Assembly: GCA_017857195.1 (NCBI GenBank)
Contig: JAFMDM010000006.1
Location: 1-35,288, forward strand
Reading direction: 5' to 3'
DNA length: 35,288 bases
From: Methanobacteriota archaeon
GTDB lineage: Archaea > Thermoproteota > Thermoprotei_A > Sulfolobales > Sulfolobaceae
In this document: positions 16,802 to 24,016 of the stretch, one piece after another
Position numbering within the stretch: position 1 is the stretch's first letter
How the letters are laid out: every line of letters starts with the position of its first letter
Position numbers and translations under genes: made by a program
The notes under the pieces: generated by a model
The model's database searches: none
Seen by the model: the letters and a program-made list of their open reading frames with translations, nothing else
What the model was told of the DNA's origin: nothing

Positions 16802-17846
16802 CCTCCCTGCCCTTCTGTGAGGAGCGATATATGCCATCGATTATGGAGTGGAGCACCAAGCTTTGCCTAAGGTTTGGAAAGGGCTCCCTGCCCTCCCTCA
16901 CTGAGGATACAAACTCCTCCACTATGGCCTGATGGAGGTCCACTTTCTTCAGTTGCGGCCTAACATCGACCACCTTTCCTCCCAATACTCCATGAAATGA
17001 GACTTCGTTCATGGCTTCATCCCCTCTCATCTCCGAGCCACCCCTTTCACCTAGGATGCGTACAACTCCCACCTCCCCCTGGTGTGAGACGTTTCCAGCC
17101 CACCCTACTTCAACTGACATCATGAAATCTTTGAATCTAACCATTCCCACGGCGTAATCTTCAAGGTCAAAGGTTCTTGGGTCCCAGGAACCCCAATTCA
17201 ATTTCACCTCCTCTTCCCTGTTGCCGAACTTGGTGTAAATCATTCCACTCACGGTCAGCGGAGAGGGGAAGTCTAAGGGAGAGAGAGCGTTATCTATGGC
17301 GTAGCAACCGATATCAAGGAGAGCTCCCCTTCCTCCGTTCAATGACTTATCCAAGAATGTGGGTATTCCTGGGATTCCTCTTCTTCTCACCAGGTAAGTG
17401 GTGATCAGGTACACTTCCCCAACCTCCTCTCTGACCAGTCGAGAGGCGTAGGAAAGTGCTGGGGAGAACCTGGACCAGTAGCCTACCATCACTTTCCTTC
17501 CCGTTTCTCTGGATGTCCTCTCCAAATCCTCCACCTGCTCAACAGAGGAGGCCACGGGCTTGTCCACTAGGACATGCGCTCCTTTCCTTAAGATATCCTT
17601 AGCTACGGAATAATGAAGCCCAGTCGGTGTGACGACACTAACGAGATCTGGAGTCTCCCTATCCATCATTTCAAGGTGATCTGTGTAATACCTAACTCCG
17701 AATTCCTCTCCGACCTTATGTGCAACTTCTTCCTTTACGTCCACCACCGCAACCACCTCAACATTCTTCACCTTAAGGTATGGAACCAGATGTCTATTCC
17801 TACCATGTCCACCTACTCCCACCACCGCAACCTTCAATTTTTCCAT
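16788..17846 (-). CDS. Gfo/Idh/MocA dehydrogenase, glucose-fructose oxidoreductase/xylose dehydrogenase-like
   Basis: This 352-residue NAD(P)-dependent sugar dehydrogenase has a glycine motif GVGGHG at about 10-15 and the catalytic-lysine motif as DKP (95-97) instead of EKP. It has Asp178 and Tyr182 in LLDIGCYAID, where the other family members in this window have His. Tyr at that position is characteristic of the Zymomonas glucose-fructose oxidoreductase, dihydrodiol dehydrogenase and D-xylose dehydrogenase branch. An aldose such as xylose or glucose is therefore the likely substrate, giving the lactone. The ATG at 17846 has a strong TATA box 27 nt upstream. Its stop lies inside the 3' end of the alpha-mannosidase gene (14-bp overlap). 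As a candidate first enzyme of the pentose oxidation route represented at 26375-28709, it is attractive but unproven. Confidence 0.87.
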   Translation of the reverse strand: MEKLKVAVVGVGGHGRNRHLVPYLKVKNVEVVAVVDVKEEVAHKVGEEFGVRYYTDHLEMMDRETPDLVSVVTPTGLHYSVAKDILRKGAHVLVDKPVASSVEQVEDLERTSRETGRKVMVGYWSRFSPALSYASRLVREEVGEVYLITTYLVRRRGIPGIPTFLDKSLNGGRGALLDIGCYAIDNALSPLDFPSPLTVSGMIYTKFGNREEEVKLNWGSWDPRTFDLEDYAVGMVRFKDFMMSVEVGWAGNVSHQGEVGVVRILGERGGSEMRGDEAMNEVSFHGVLGGKVVDVRPQLKKVDLHQAIVEEFVSSVREGREPFPNLRQSLVLHSIIDGIYRSSQKGREVSLV

Positions 17847-17868
17847 AACGCGGAGTGGTGGTTACAGA

Positions 17869-17877
17869 TTATAAAAT
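17869..17877 (-). promoter_or_regulatory. TATA box of GFOR-like dehydrogenase
   Basis: attttataa on the minus strand is centred about 27 nt upstream of the ATG at 17846, one of the best TATA matches in the window. Confidence 0.65.
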
Positions 17878-17883
17878 GATAAG

Positions 17884-17942
17884 GTTAAGGTAGGGAAACA
17901 TTCCTAAGGTCTCGTTATCCTTACCTTAACTACCTTTAAAGG
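17884..17942. repeat. inverted repeat and palindrome between pseudogene and dehydrogenase promoter
   Basis: gttaaggta at 17884-17892 is exactly inverted as taccttaac at 17922-17930. The stem can extend inward by one G-T pair and two G-C pairs. The perfect palindrome cctttaaagg follows at 17933-17942. The block lies just upstream of the dehydrogenase TATA box, so it may be an operator, or the 3' end signal of the decayed gene beyond it. Confidence 0.4.
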
Positions 17943-18060
17943 AATTGAATCCCTTCAACATCTTGGAAAAACTTGTTACGTATACCTAACGTGTGCTCGG
18001 TTGAGTCACCTTTATTCTCATGAGAACGGTAGAGGAGAACGACGTATTGTTATAATAGAG

Positions 18061-18642
18061 CTAACTTGGATAGAAAACCTTTATCCCAGCGGAGAGTGCC
18101 ATCGCTTTAACCTTATCAGGATATTTATCATGTATGAAAGGAGTCACCACCATTATCCTATCGACTTTCCTCCCACTATATTTTTCATAGAACTCCCTCT
18201 TCCTCATTAGAATAGCTACATCTCATCTCTTCATGGCGGAGGTTATTTCAACGAGGATTAGCTTTCCGTCGGTTATCACCACGTCATATTCCACATCAGA
18301 GGGTTCACCGTAGACGAACCCAGTTCTACCTCAGAGAATTGATCTGTCAACTTTCCATCCAACCTCCTTTAAGAGTTCCCTGGCACCCTCCCTAAAGGAT
18401 TCTTCACTCATAATCCCCCACCTCGCTCCTAGGGCATTTATCATGTTCTCAAGTCTCTTGATGTCGTCCTTGGTGGCCATGTTCAGCTCAATTCTTCTTA
18501 TGTCATCCTTTGTAGCTAAGGATTGCCACGGTATCAATCTAGCCAATGCCTGATACACGATCTCTGGTTTAGCCGTGAGAACCTCCACTAGGATGGATGG
18601 GTTCTCCATCAACACCCTCTTTATCTCTTCCGCCGAGGCCAC
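18061..18642 (-). pseudogene. DUF3782 / PD-(D/E)XK-like protein, two in-frame TGA stops
   Basis: A continuous frame of 193 residues runs from GTG at 18642 to TAG at 18061-18063, interrupted only by TGA at 18331-18333 (codon 104) and TGA at 18223-18225 (codon 140). The N-terminal part (MASAEEIKRVLMENPSIL, then two repeats of ATKDDI) has the helical form seen in DUF3782 proteins. Past the first stop the frame continues with VYGEPSDVEYDVVITDGK and LILVEITSAMKR, the nuclease-like D...E core. After the second stop it continues with DVAILMRKREFYEKYSGRK and a C-terminal VDRIMVVTPF strand. The absence of any frameshift shows recent decay by point mutation. A TATA-like tttaaat lies at 18663-18670. The family is common next to AAA ATPases and transposons in Sulfolobales; its function is not established. 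Confidence 0.8.
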
Positions 18643-18998
18643 GTTATAAGATCTTATCTACCCATTTAAAAATGACTTTAGGGTGCTTCAGTAAATTGCT
18701 GGCCCTTTACAAAGGATTTTTGGAGTTTTCAGTAGCCTTCATGATGCAACATCTCCACATTCATTATGGGGGGGGGGGTGGAGATGTATCAACCTCCTAA
18801 CATAGGTTTAACAACACTCACCTCCCAATGATTTCATTAAGGGATCTTTGAGAGACATTTTTCAAAATTTAAGAATATACTTCTCGCTGAAGAGATCCTC
18901 CAAGAACATAAAGACAGTCAGGGATGGATTGGTAGCTCCCACCTTAAGTCTTGTGACAACTCCCATCGCAGCTAATATTTATTCTAGTTATCATAATC
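18643..18998. other. intergenic region with hairpin and G11 tract
   Basis: Nearly 360 bp without a credible gene. The only structure seen is the inverted repeat around an eleven-G run at 18749-18787 and the promoter of the pseudogene (18663-18670). Confidence 0.5.
18749..18787. repeat. hairpin with 10-bp perfect stem and G11 loop
   Basis: acatctccac at 18749-18758 is exactly inverted as gtggagatgt at 18778-18787. The loop contains a run of eleven G from 18768 to 18778. The homopolymer is extreme for this sequence and may be length-variable or a sequencing artefact. Confidence 0.5.
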
Positions 18999-18999
18999 G

Positions 19000-19007
19000 C
19001 TTTAATA
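19000..19007 (+). promoter_or_regulatory. TATA box of TIM-barrel isomerase gene
   Basis: ctttaata is centred 26 nt upstream of the ATG at 19030, consistent with a leaderless transcript. Confidence 0.6.
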
Positions 19008-19029
19008 GTCCTTAAGCCCATTTTAATTC

Positions 19030-19842
19030 ATGCGGGAGTTGCAGTGGAATTTAGGGATCATATCTGACGAGATCTCCCAACACTTTGAGCATGCAGTCAA
19101 GGTGATCGTGGAGCTTGGTGCAGGATACGTCGAGTTGAGAAACCTTTGGGGAAAGAACGTGACCGAACTTTCTGAGCAGGAGTTATCTCAAGCTATCACT
19201 TTAGTGAAGTCTGCGCGATTAAAGATCTCAAACCTTGACTCTCCAGCTTTTAAATGCCGTTTAAGTGACGACAATTCTTACAAAAAACATCTTCAGATAC
19301 TAAGAAAGGTTGTTGAGATCTCAAAGAGACTCGACCTAAGCTATACTAGAATATTTACGTTCTGGTACGAAGGTCAGTTAGAGGACGTCATGGATAAGCT
19401 TGAGGAACGTTTCGGGCCGGCAGTGGACCTGGCGGCAAGTGAAGGAATTACCTTGGTTATAGAGAACGAATACAGCTGTACCGTAGGTACAGGAGCTGAA
19501 ACGAGGAAATTCCTAGATAGGTTGAAGACGAGGTGGGTGAGGGTATTATGGGATCCTGGGAACGCGTTCTTTGCCAGGGAAACTCCGTTCCCCAGAGGAT
19601 ATGAACAGGTTAAGGACAACATACTTCACGTTCATTTAAAGGACGCCTCAGTTATTAATGGAAACTTCGTATGGTTACCCATAGGGGAGGGAAGTATAAA
19701 CTACTTTGACTTCTTCAGGGCCATGAAGGGAAAGAGCCAAGTTTTATCGTTGGAGACCCACTACAGGGTGCCCTCAGGGGACCCAGAGGAGAGCACCAGA
19801 AGGTCTTTCCAATCAATGATGTCCATACTAAGGGAGATATGA
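19030..19842 (+). CDS. sugar phosphate isomerase/epimerase-like TIM-barrel protein
   Basis: This 270-residue member of the xylose-isomerase-like TIM-barrel superfamily has normal length for the family. Candidate metal ligands in order are Glu145 or Glu147 in VIENEY, Asp175 in LWDPGN, His202 in HVHLKD, and Glu242 in SLETHY. VELRNLWG near residue 35 is the usual first-strand motif. It would isomerise, epimerise or dehydrate a sugar or keto-sugar in the cytoplasm; relatives include inosose dehydratase, hydroxypyruvate isomerase and keto-sugar epimerases. The ATG at 19030 fits TATA spacing. It differs from the operon copy at 6667-7356 in keeping the Glu-rich ENEY rather than HNHG, so the two are not interchangeable. 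It appears monocistronic. Confidence 0.83.
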   Translation: MRELQWNLGIISDEISQHFEHAVKVIVELGAGYVELRNLWGKNVTELSEQELSQAITLVKSARLKISNLDSPAFKCRLSDDNSYKKHLQILRKVVEISKRLDLSYTRIFTFWYEGQLEDVMDKLEERFGPAVDLAASEGITLVIENEYSCTVGTGAETRKFLDRLKTRWVRVLWDPGNAFFARETPFPRGYEQVKDNILHVHLKDASVINGNFVWLPIGEGSINYFDFFRAMKGKSQVLSLETHYRVPSGDPEESTRRSFQSMMSILREI

Positions 19843-20224
19843 GGCGATAACATGAACAAAATAGGAGTAGCCGGAGATAGTAGCGTTAGAAGGAGAATGA
19901 CCAACGATACGGGCTTCTTCCCCATATTCTTAACTCTGCCTTCCATTAGGACATACAGGCGTTACCGACCTTTTTAAATCTTGCTTTTTATAAACTACGA
20001 AAGGTTCCTTCGCGTCTTTCTCCACAAAATGAATTAAACGAAAAATACGTTGGACGTGAGTTGAGCTTATTACCCAATTGGTATTGAGATAGTTGACGAT
20101 GGTAGTGTTGTGTATATACAATAATATACATCAGCCACCGTGGAGATTACAGGTCACAGCATGCCAACCTTCAATTAATTAGGTCTGTCAGCTGTAACCT
20201 ATGTAGTTTCATGATAACAAAAAC
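19843..20224. other. intergenic region with a doubtful 41-codon frame
   Basis: A frame from ATG 19852 to TAA 19977 starts MNKIGVAGDSS, which recalls a dehydrogenase N-terminus, then loses resemblance (ending RYRPF). It begins 10 bp after the isomerase stop and may be a broken remnant of a following gene. The rest is AT-rich and holds tgtatataca at 20111-20120. Confidence 0.3.
20111..20120. promoter_or_regulatory. perfect palindrome, candidate VapB operator
   Basis: tgtatataca is a perfect 10-bp palindrome. Nine of its ten bases recur as tgtatatacg at 20244-20253, just before the vapB start. RHH antitoxins bind such paired palindromes, but the sequence is low in complexity. Confidence 0.35.
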
Positions 20225-20232
20225 AATTTATG
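20225..20232 (+). promoter_or_regulatory. TATA box of vapBC
   Basis: aatttatg is centred 26 nt upstream of the ATG at 20255, which selects that codon over the in-frame ATG at 20243. Confidence 0.55.
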
Positions 20233-20254
20233 TTTAGACCTCATGTATATACGT

Positions 20255-20488
20255 ATGCCCATGATAACCGTTAGGGTGGATCAGGAGCTGAAGACCAAGA
20301 TGGAGGAACATCCAGAGGTAAATTGGAGTGAGGTCATAAGGAAGGCCATAAGGGATGAGCTGGAGAAGGTGGGGAAAAGGGATGTTGCAACTGCCCTCTT
20401 GCTCAATGAGAAGAACAGAATTAGCGGCCAGCAGACAGAAAGTTCGGAGGAGATACGAAGATGGAGATCGTTGTTGACTCCTCAGTGA
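20255..20488 (+). CDS. vapB: VapB antitoxin, ribbon-helix-helix
   Basis: This 77-residue antitoxin would neutralise the VapC nuclease encoded next and repress the operon. Residues 3-10 (MITVRVDQ) form the beta ribbon of an RHH/CopG DNA-binding fold. The following WSEVIRKAIRDELEK is the helix pair, and the C-terminal tail, rich in charged residues and ending RRWRSLLTPQ, would wrap VapC. ATGs occur in frame at 20243, 20255 and 20261; TATA spacing favours 20255. A palindromic tgtatatac overlaps the start region and may be the autoregulatory operator. It overlaps vapC by 28 bp. Confidence 0.85.
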   Translation: MPMITVRVDQELKTKMEEHPEVNWSEVIRKAIRDELEKVGKRDVATALLLNEKNRISGQQTESSEEIRRWRSLLTPQ

Positions 20489-20874
20489 TCTCCAAGTGGT
20501 ACTTAATGGAAAGGTACTCCGAGGAGGCCCTGAAGTTGAGAGGAAAGTATGTAACTGGTGAATTGGAGATATCCGCACCGTGTTTCATGCCCGCCGAGGT
20601 AATGAAGGTCATAGAGACCGCAGTCAGGAGTGAGGAAAGCTTGGTTGAAATATCCAAGAGCCTCACACTTTATGGCTTCAGACTCTACCCTATCAGTTAC
20701 ATGGGAGAAAAGGCGGCCACCTTGGCCTGGGAAAATGACATGGACTTCCTGGAGGCATGCTACGTGGCATTGGCTGAAATACAAAGAGTTCCCCTGGTTA
20801 CAGCTGACGACGTACTCTATGAGTCCTTGAAGGGAAAATTCACCTGGATCAAACATGTGAGGGGTTTTACTTAA
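20461..20874 (+). CDS. vapC: VapC toxin, PIN-domain ribonuclease
   Basis: This 137-residue PIN-domain protein is the toxin of a type II toxin-antitoxin pair and is expected to cleave tRNA, rRNA or mRNA. Acidic site residues appear as Asp6 in IVVDSSV, Glu46 in MPAEV, Glu98 in the DFLEACYVALAE segment (where Asp is more usual), and Asp116 in LVTADD. Length is normal for the family. A strong ggagga Shine-Dalgarno sequence sits 9 nt before the ATG, inside the vapB coding region, so the pair is co-translated. The 3' end overlaps the convergent dehydrogenase gene by 8 bp. VapBC pairs are abundant in Sulfolobales. Confidence 0.9.
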   Translation: MEIVVDSSVISKWYLMERYSEEALKLRGKYVTGELEISAPCFMPAEVMKVIETAVRSEESLVEISKSLTLYGFRLYPISYMGEKAATLAWENDMDFLEACYVALAEIQRVPLVTADDVLYESLKGKFTWIKHVRGFT

Positions 20875-21820
20875 GGCCTGAGGAGTATATGTCTAAGGTT
20901 GCCTTGAGATCGTAGGCTGCCTCATGTGGCGAAAATGGAACTTCGGAGTCCTCTTGAATTGCCTTGAGGAATTGACTAAAAATCAATTGATAGAGGTCCT
21001 CATCCTCAATTTCCTCCCTACGTCCGTTCACCAAAATAGGACCGTAGGGTGCCATCCTCCCCTTGGGCCTATCCCAGACGTCGTCCACAATGCTTCCGCC
21101 ATCTCCCACCACCTCAAACCTTGGGAGGAGGGGAGGGTTGGGGTAGGCCCAGCTATAGAACAGAAAACCGTGTGCTCCCCCTTGAAATTGAAAGATGGCC
21201 AGAGTGGTGTCCTCTCCCTCTATTGCCCCTGCTCCATTATGGACATAGGCCTTAACTTCCTCATACTGGCCTCCGAACTGAAGGAGGGTGTCCACGAAGT
21301 GAACTCCCCCGTCAATTAACGCACCTCCCCCCATTTGGGTTCTCTTCCTCCTCCAATCCGTGCCGGACCACCTTGATTGGGACCGCACAATTATCGTGTG
21401 CACCTTACCTATCGTCCCCTGTTCTATTAACTCCTTTACACGCCTCACGGACGGATCGAAGTGGAACTGCTCGGTAACCATGAGCTTTCTTCCTGTTGCT
21501 TTGGAAGTGGATATCATTCGCTCCGCTTCCTCCATTGTGGTAGCCATGGGTTTCTCCACCGTAACATGTTTTCCCATCTCCATTGCCTTCACCGCCACTG
21601 GCATGTGCAGGTCGTGGGGCAAAACTATGTCGGCCACTTCCGCATTGGATCTGAGGGCATCGTTTAGGTCCGTGTATGTGGCCTTCGCCTCGAACTGCGA
21701 GGCACATTCCTGTACGGCTTCCTTGGACCTCGAGTAGACCTCCAGTTCAACGTCAAGTTTGGATAGGGCAGACAAGTGGACCCTTCCCCACCCCCTACAT
21801 CCCAACACCAATACTTTCAT
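20867..21820 (-). CDS. Gfo/Idh/MocA family dehydrogenase
   Basis: This 317-residue NAD(P)-dependent oxidoreductase is rather short for the family, with a compact C-terminal domain. The nucleotide turn is GCRGWG at residues 7-12, where the second Gly of the usual GxGxxG is replaced. The EKP motif is at 89-91, and Asp170/His174 lie in LIDGGVHFVD. It would oxidise a sugar or glycoside hydroxyl in the cytoplasm. The ATG at 21820 has a TATA box 26 nt upstream that falls across the stop codon of the clan GH-A glycosidase gene. The two same-strand genes can therefore be read separately even though only 22 bp lie between stop and start. Pairing with a glycosidase suggests that it acts on the released sugar. 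Confidence 0.86.
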   Translation of the reverse strand: MKVLVLGCRGWGRVHLSALSKLDVELEVYSRSKEAVQECASQFEAKATYTDLNDALRSNAEVADIVLPHDLHMPVAVKAMEMGKHVTVEKPMATTMEEAERMISTSKATGRKLMVTEQFHFDPSVRRVKELIEQGTIGKVHTIIVRSQSRWSGTDWRRKRTQMGGGALIDGGVHFVDTLLQFGGQYEEVKAYVHNGAGAIEGEDTTLAIFQFQGGAHGFLFYSWAYPNPPLLPRFEVVGDGGSIVDDVWDRPKGRMAPYGPILVNGRREEIEDEDLYQLIFSQFLKAIQEDSEVPFSPHEAAYDLKATLDIYSSGLK

Positions 21821-21840
21821 AGGACATCATCTACTCTGTG

Positions 21841-21850
21841 AATTATAAGG
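21841..21850 (-). promoter_or_regulatory. TATA box of dehydrogenase, inside the preceding gene's 3' end
   Basis: ccttataatt on the minus strand is centred 26 nt upstream of the ATG at 21820 and includes the stop codon of the glycosidase gene. Confidence 0.6.
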
Positions 21851-23612
21851 CCATCAGGCTGAGGGAGGCTGATTTGGGGCCAAGTGTTTTGGGAATGGGT
21901 TCCAATTCAACCCGTTGTGGTGTTAACTTAATTTCCAGCTTCCTCTCCTCAAAGGAGTGATTCATTACGCCCACAAGAAATTCTCCCTTTCCCTCCAGGT
22001 ACTGTACCTCCACGTCCCTATGCCCGGTCAGCATGGATGGAAGGTTGGACATGTCCCTTAGCCAATCATAGGGCCAAAGCTCTCCAGACGATAAAAGCTC
22101 CACAGGAATTAGGGAGAGGATCGCCTTACCCTTCCCTCTCTCAACCACGAAAAGTAAAGGTCTACCCCCTTCATCCTTACCTAGAACTTTCGCATCCCGG
22201 GGCCTCATTGAATAGGTGAGAGCTCTCCCCTTGAACCTAATCTCTCTGTTTTCTACCTTAAGAACGAGGTCGTCCAACATTAATCCTGGGGAGCCGGCGT
22301 TTAGATCTGGGGTCACGCCGAAAAGTTCCTCCCACATGTCAGTTGCCGAGGAGTGCCACACCGTTCTCGCTGTGGAGTAGTATAGGGTACCACCCCCCTC
22401 AACATAACGAAGCAACCTCCTCCAGGTGGTGGAGAGAAGCCTGGGAACTGACGGTAAAATCAATAACTTGTACGGCCACTGGTCCTCCTCCCTTGTAAAT
22501 GTCACCTGAATTCCCGCAGACCTTGAGTTGACGAAGGACTGACCCATGGCTCTCCACATATCGTTCCTATATTCGCCCTCTGGAACGAAAGGATAATCTC
22601 TCCAGAACCAGTGGGGGACTAGAATTGCTGCGCTCCTTTCTGGAACCTTGAATTGGGAGAGGTCCACTTTACTCAGTTTCTCACTGAACTTCCTAATGAC
22701 CTCTGCTGCCGGCTTTGGGCTAAGATCTGCCCTCAAAACTCCAAAGGTTAGTTCGTGAGGTTCCCAAAGGTAAGGTTCGTCCCCTGGAGCATCAAAATCT
22801 GAAAGACACCACACCAAGGCCCCTTGAGCTCCATATAGTAGGGAACCATGCAGTATTACATCCAAGAAGCCGGCCTGGGATTCCTCAGAGTAGTTTGAGG
22901 TAGGTAGCCCGAACTCCTCCAATAACACCTTCCCCAGGGATCTGTCGTATTCAATGGTGGCGAGGTAAAGCATGGTATGCTTCACGGGGTCGACGTCGTA
23001 CAGGTATATGTGAGGAGAAAAGTAGTCAACGGAGTCCCTGAAGTTCTCCGGTTTCAGGTACGCTGGGGCGAAGGGAGATAGATTATCACCCAGAGATATG
23101 GGCCTGGGGTCCATGGTTCTAATGACCGATGCCAGCGAATCGAACCATACCTTAAGCTGCTCTGGTGAGGATGGTCTCTGGTGCAGGGTTACCTCGTTTG
23201 TCAATACCCATCCACGAACGTGATGGGACTTACCGATCAGTTCCACCACCTCCCTGACGAAACGTCTCTCCCTCTCAATGGAGTTATGAGAATAGGTGTC
23301 TCCCCAAGGAAGGGGCCAGTTCTTTCCACTCATGTGACCCACCAATAAGGTGGGGAAAAGCGAGATTCCCTCCTGCTCCACCAACGAGATGAATTCCTTG
23401 ACCGAGGAGGAACAGGTGTCCCTTAACCTGCCCTCCTCATCTGAACAATCCTGGGCCAGGAGGAAAAACCTGAGGGGCTTAATTCCTATTTCCTTGGCCC
23501 TTCTCAAATCTTCCCTGACTGCCGAGGGATTCCACTTAGTCCAGCTCCTTATGTTCCCCTTGGAGGGCCAATAATTGGCGCCCACTAAGAAAGTTCCCCA
23601 GATATAGTCCAC
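21843..23612 (-). CDS. clan GH-A glycoside hydrolase (GH5/GH42-like) with C-terminal amidotransferase-like domain
   Basis: This protein of about 589 residues has a clan GH-A barrel followed by a flavodoxin/class I amidotransferase-like domain, as in GH42 and some GH5 proteins. Numbered from the TTG at 23630, the acid/base is Glu146 in VLTNEVTL and the nucleophile Glu239 in LLEEFGLPT. The second domain runs from about 335 (SAAILVPHWFW) to about 430 (YVEGGGTLYYS), with a beta-rich tail. It probably cleaves beta-linked mannosides, galactosides or glucosides; the exact family cannot be fixed by eye. The longest frame begins at TTG 23630, but a TATA box at 23634-23640 leaves no room for that start. 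GTG at 23612 is 25 nt away and is preferred. No signal peptide is present, so it should be cytoplasmic. Confidence 0.78.
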   Translation of the reverse strand: MDYIWGTFLVGANYWPSKGNIRSWTKWNPSAVREDLRRAKEIGIKPLRFFLLAQDCSDEEGRLRDTCSSSVKEFISLVEQEGISLFPTLLVGHMSGKNWPLPWGDTYSHNSIERERRFVREVVELIGKSHHVRGWVLTNEVTLHQRPSSPEQLKVWFDSLASVIRTMDPRPISLGDNLSPFAPAYLKPENFRDSVDYFSPHIYLYDVDPVKHTMLYLATIEYDRSLGKVLLEEFGLPTSNYSEESQAGFLDVILHGSLLYGAQGALVWCLSDFDAPGDEPYLWEPHELTFGVLRADLSPKPAAEVIRKFSEKLSKVDLSQFKVPERSAAILVPHWFWRDYPFVPEGEYRNDMWRAMGQSFVNSRSAGIQVTFTREEDQWPYKLLILPSVPRLLSTTWRRLLRYVEGGGTLYYSTARTVWHSSATDMWEELFGVTPDLNAGSPGLMLDDLVLKVENREIRFKGRALTYSMRPRDAKVLGKDEGGRPLLFVVERGKGKAILSLIPVELLSSGELWPYDWLRDMSNLPSMLTGHRDVEVQYLEGKGEFLVGVMNHSFEERKLEIKLTPQRVELEPIPKTLGPKSASLSLMAL

Positions 23613-23633
23613 ATGAGATTCTGGAACCAAAGT

Positions 23634-23640
23634 AAATAAA
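23634..23640 (-). promoter_or_regulatory. TATA box of clan GH-A glycosidase
   Basis: tttattt (within aaggtttatttac) on the minus strand is centred 25 nt upstream of the GTG at 23612 and decides that start over TTG 23630. Confidence 0.5.
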
Positions 23641-23940
23641 CCTTAGGAAAGGATATGAAAAAATATATTACATATCTCTACAGTACTTTTAATGAGATTC
23701 CTTTGTGATTTGAATAATTAAAAGGAAGGCAGGCTTTAACCTAGAACTATTTTTAACCATGTATGATGGACTCTCCCTTAGGCGCTTCTCCCCTTCATTT
23801 CCCAACTTCAATCAACCGGACTTACGTCAATAGTGAACTACCCTGCCATCACCGGCAGACCTAAAATCACCTCCTCGAAAGTCAAAATTGAGGAAACAGT
23901 TTGGATAATTCATCGTGTCGTATACCCAGGTAGAGCATGT
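23641..23940. other. AT-rich intergenic stretch, possible mobile-element debris
   Basis: No credible gene. A gtgaactaccc tract followed by a 5-bp hairpin (ctgcc/ggcag) at 23834-23858 resembles the subterminal part of IS200/IS605-type elements and echoes gtaaactactcc at 73-84. Repeat R2 begins at 23941. Confidence 0.3.
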
Positions 23941-24015
23941 CGTAGTGTAGACATCAAGCTAAAGATCATAGGGTTGGCCCTCTCCCCTGAGGGTGTAGTG
24001 TTATTCATCCTTCGT
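23941..24015 (+). repeat. R2 repeat, copy a
   Basis: This 75-bp segment matches 25990-26067 at roughly 80-85 percent by eye, including identical agtgtagacatcaagct and ttattcatcc blocks. It lies directly to the left of R1 copy 2. Confidence 0.65.
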
Positions 24016-24016
24016 C

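Noticed and set aside
18001-18210. 69-codon plus-strand frame
   Set aside because: It covers the tail of the minus-strand pseudogene and has no motif.
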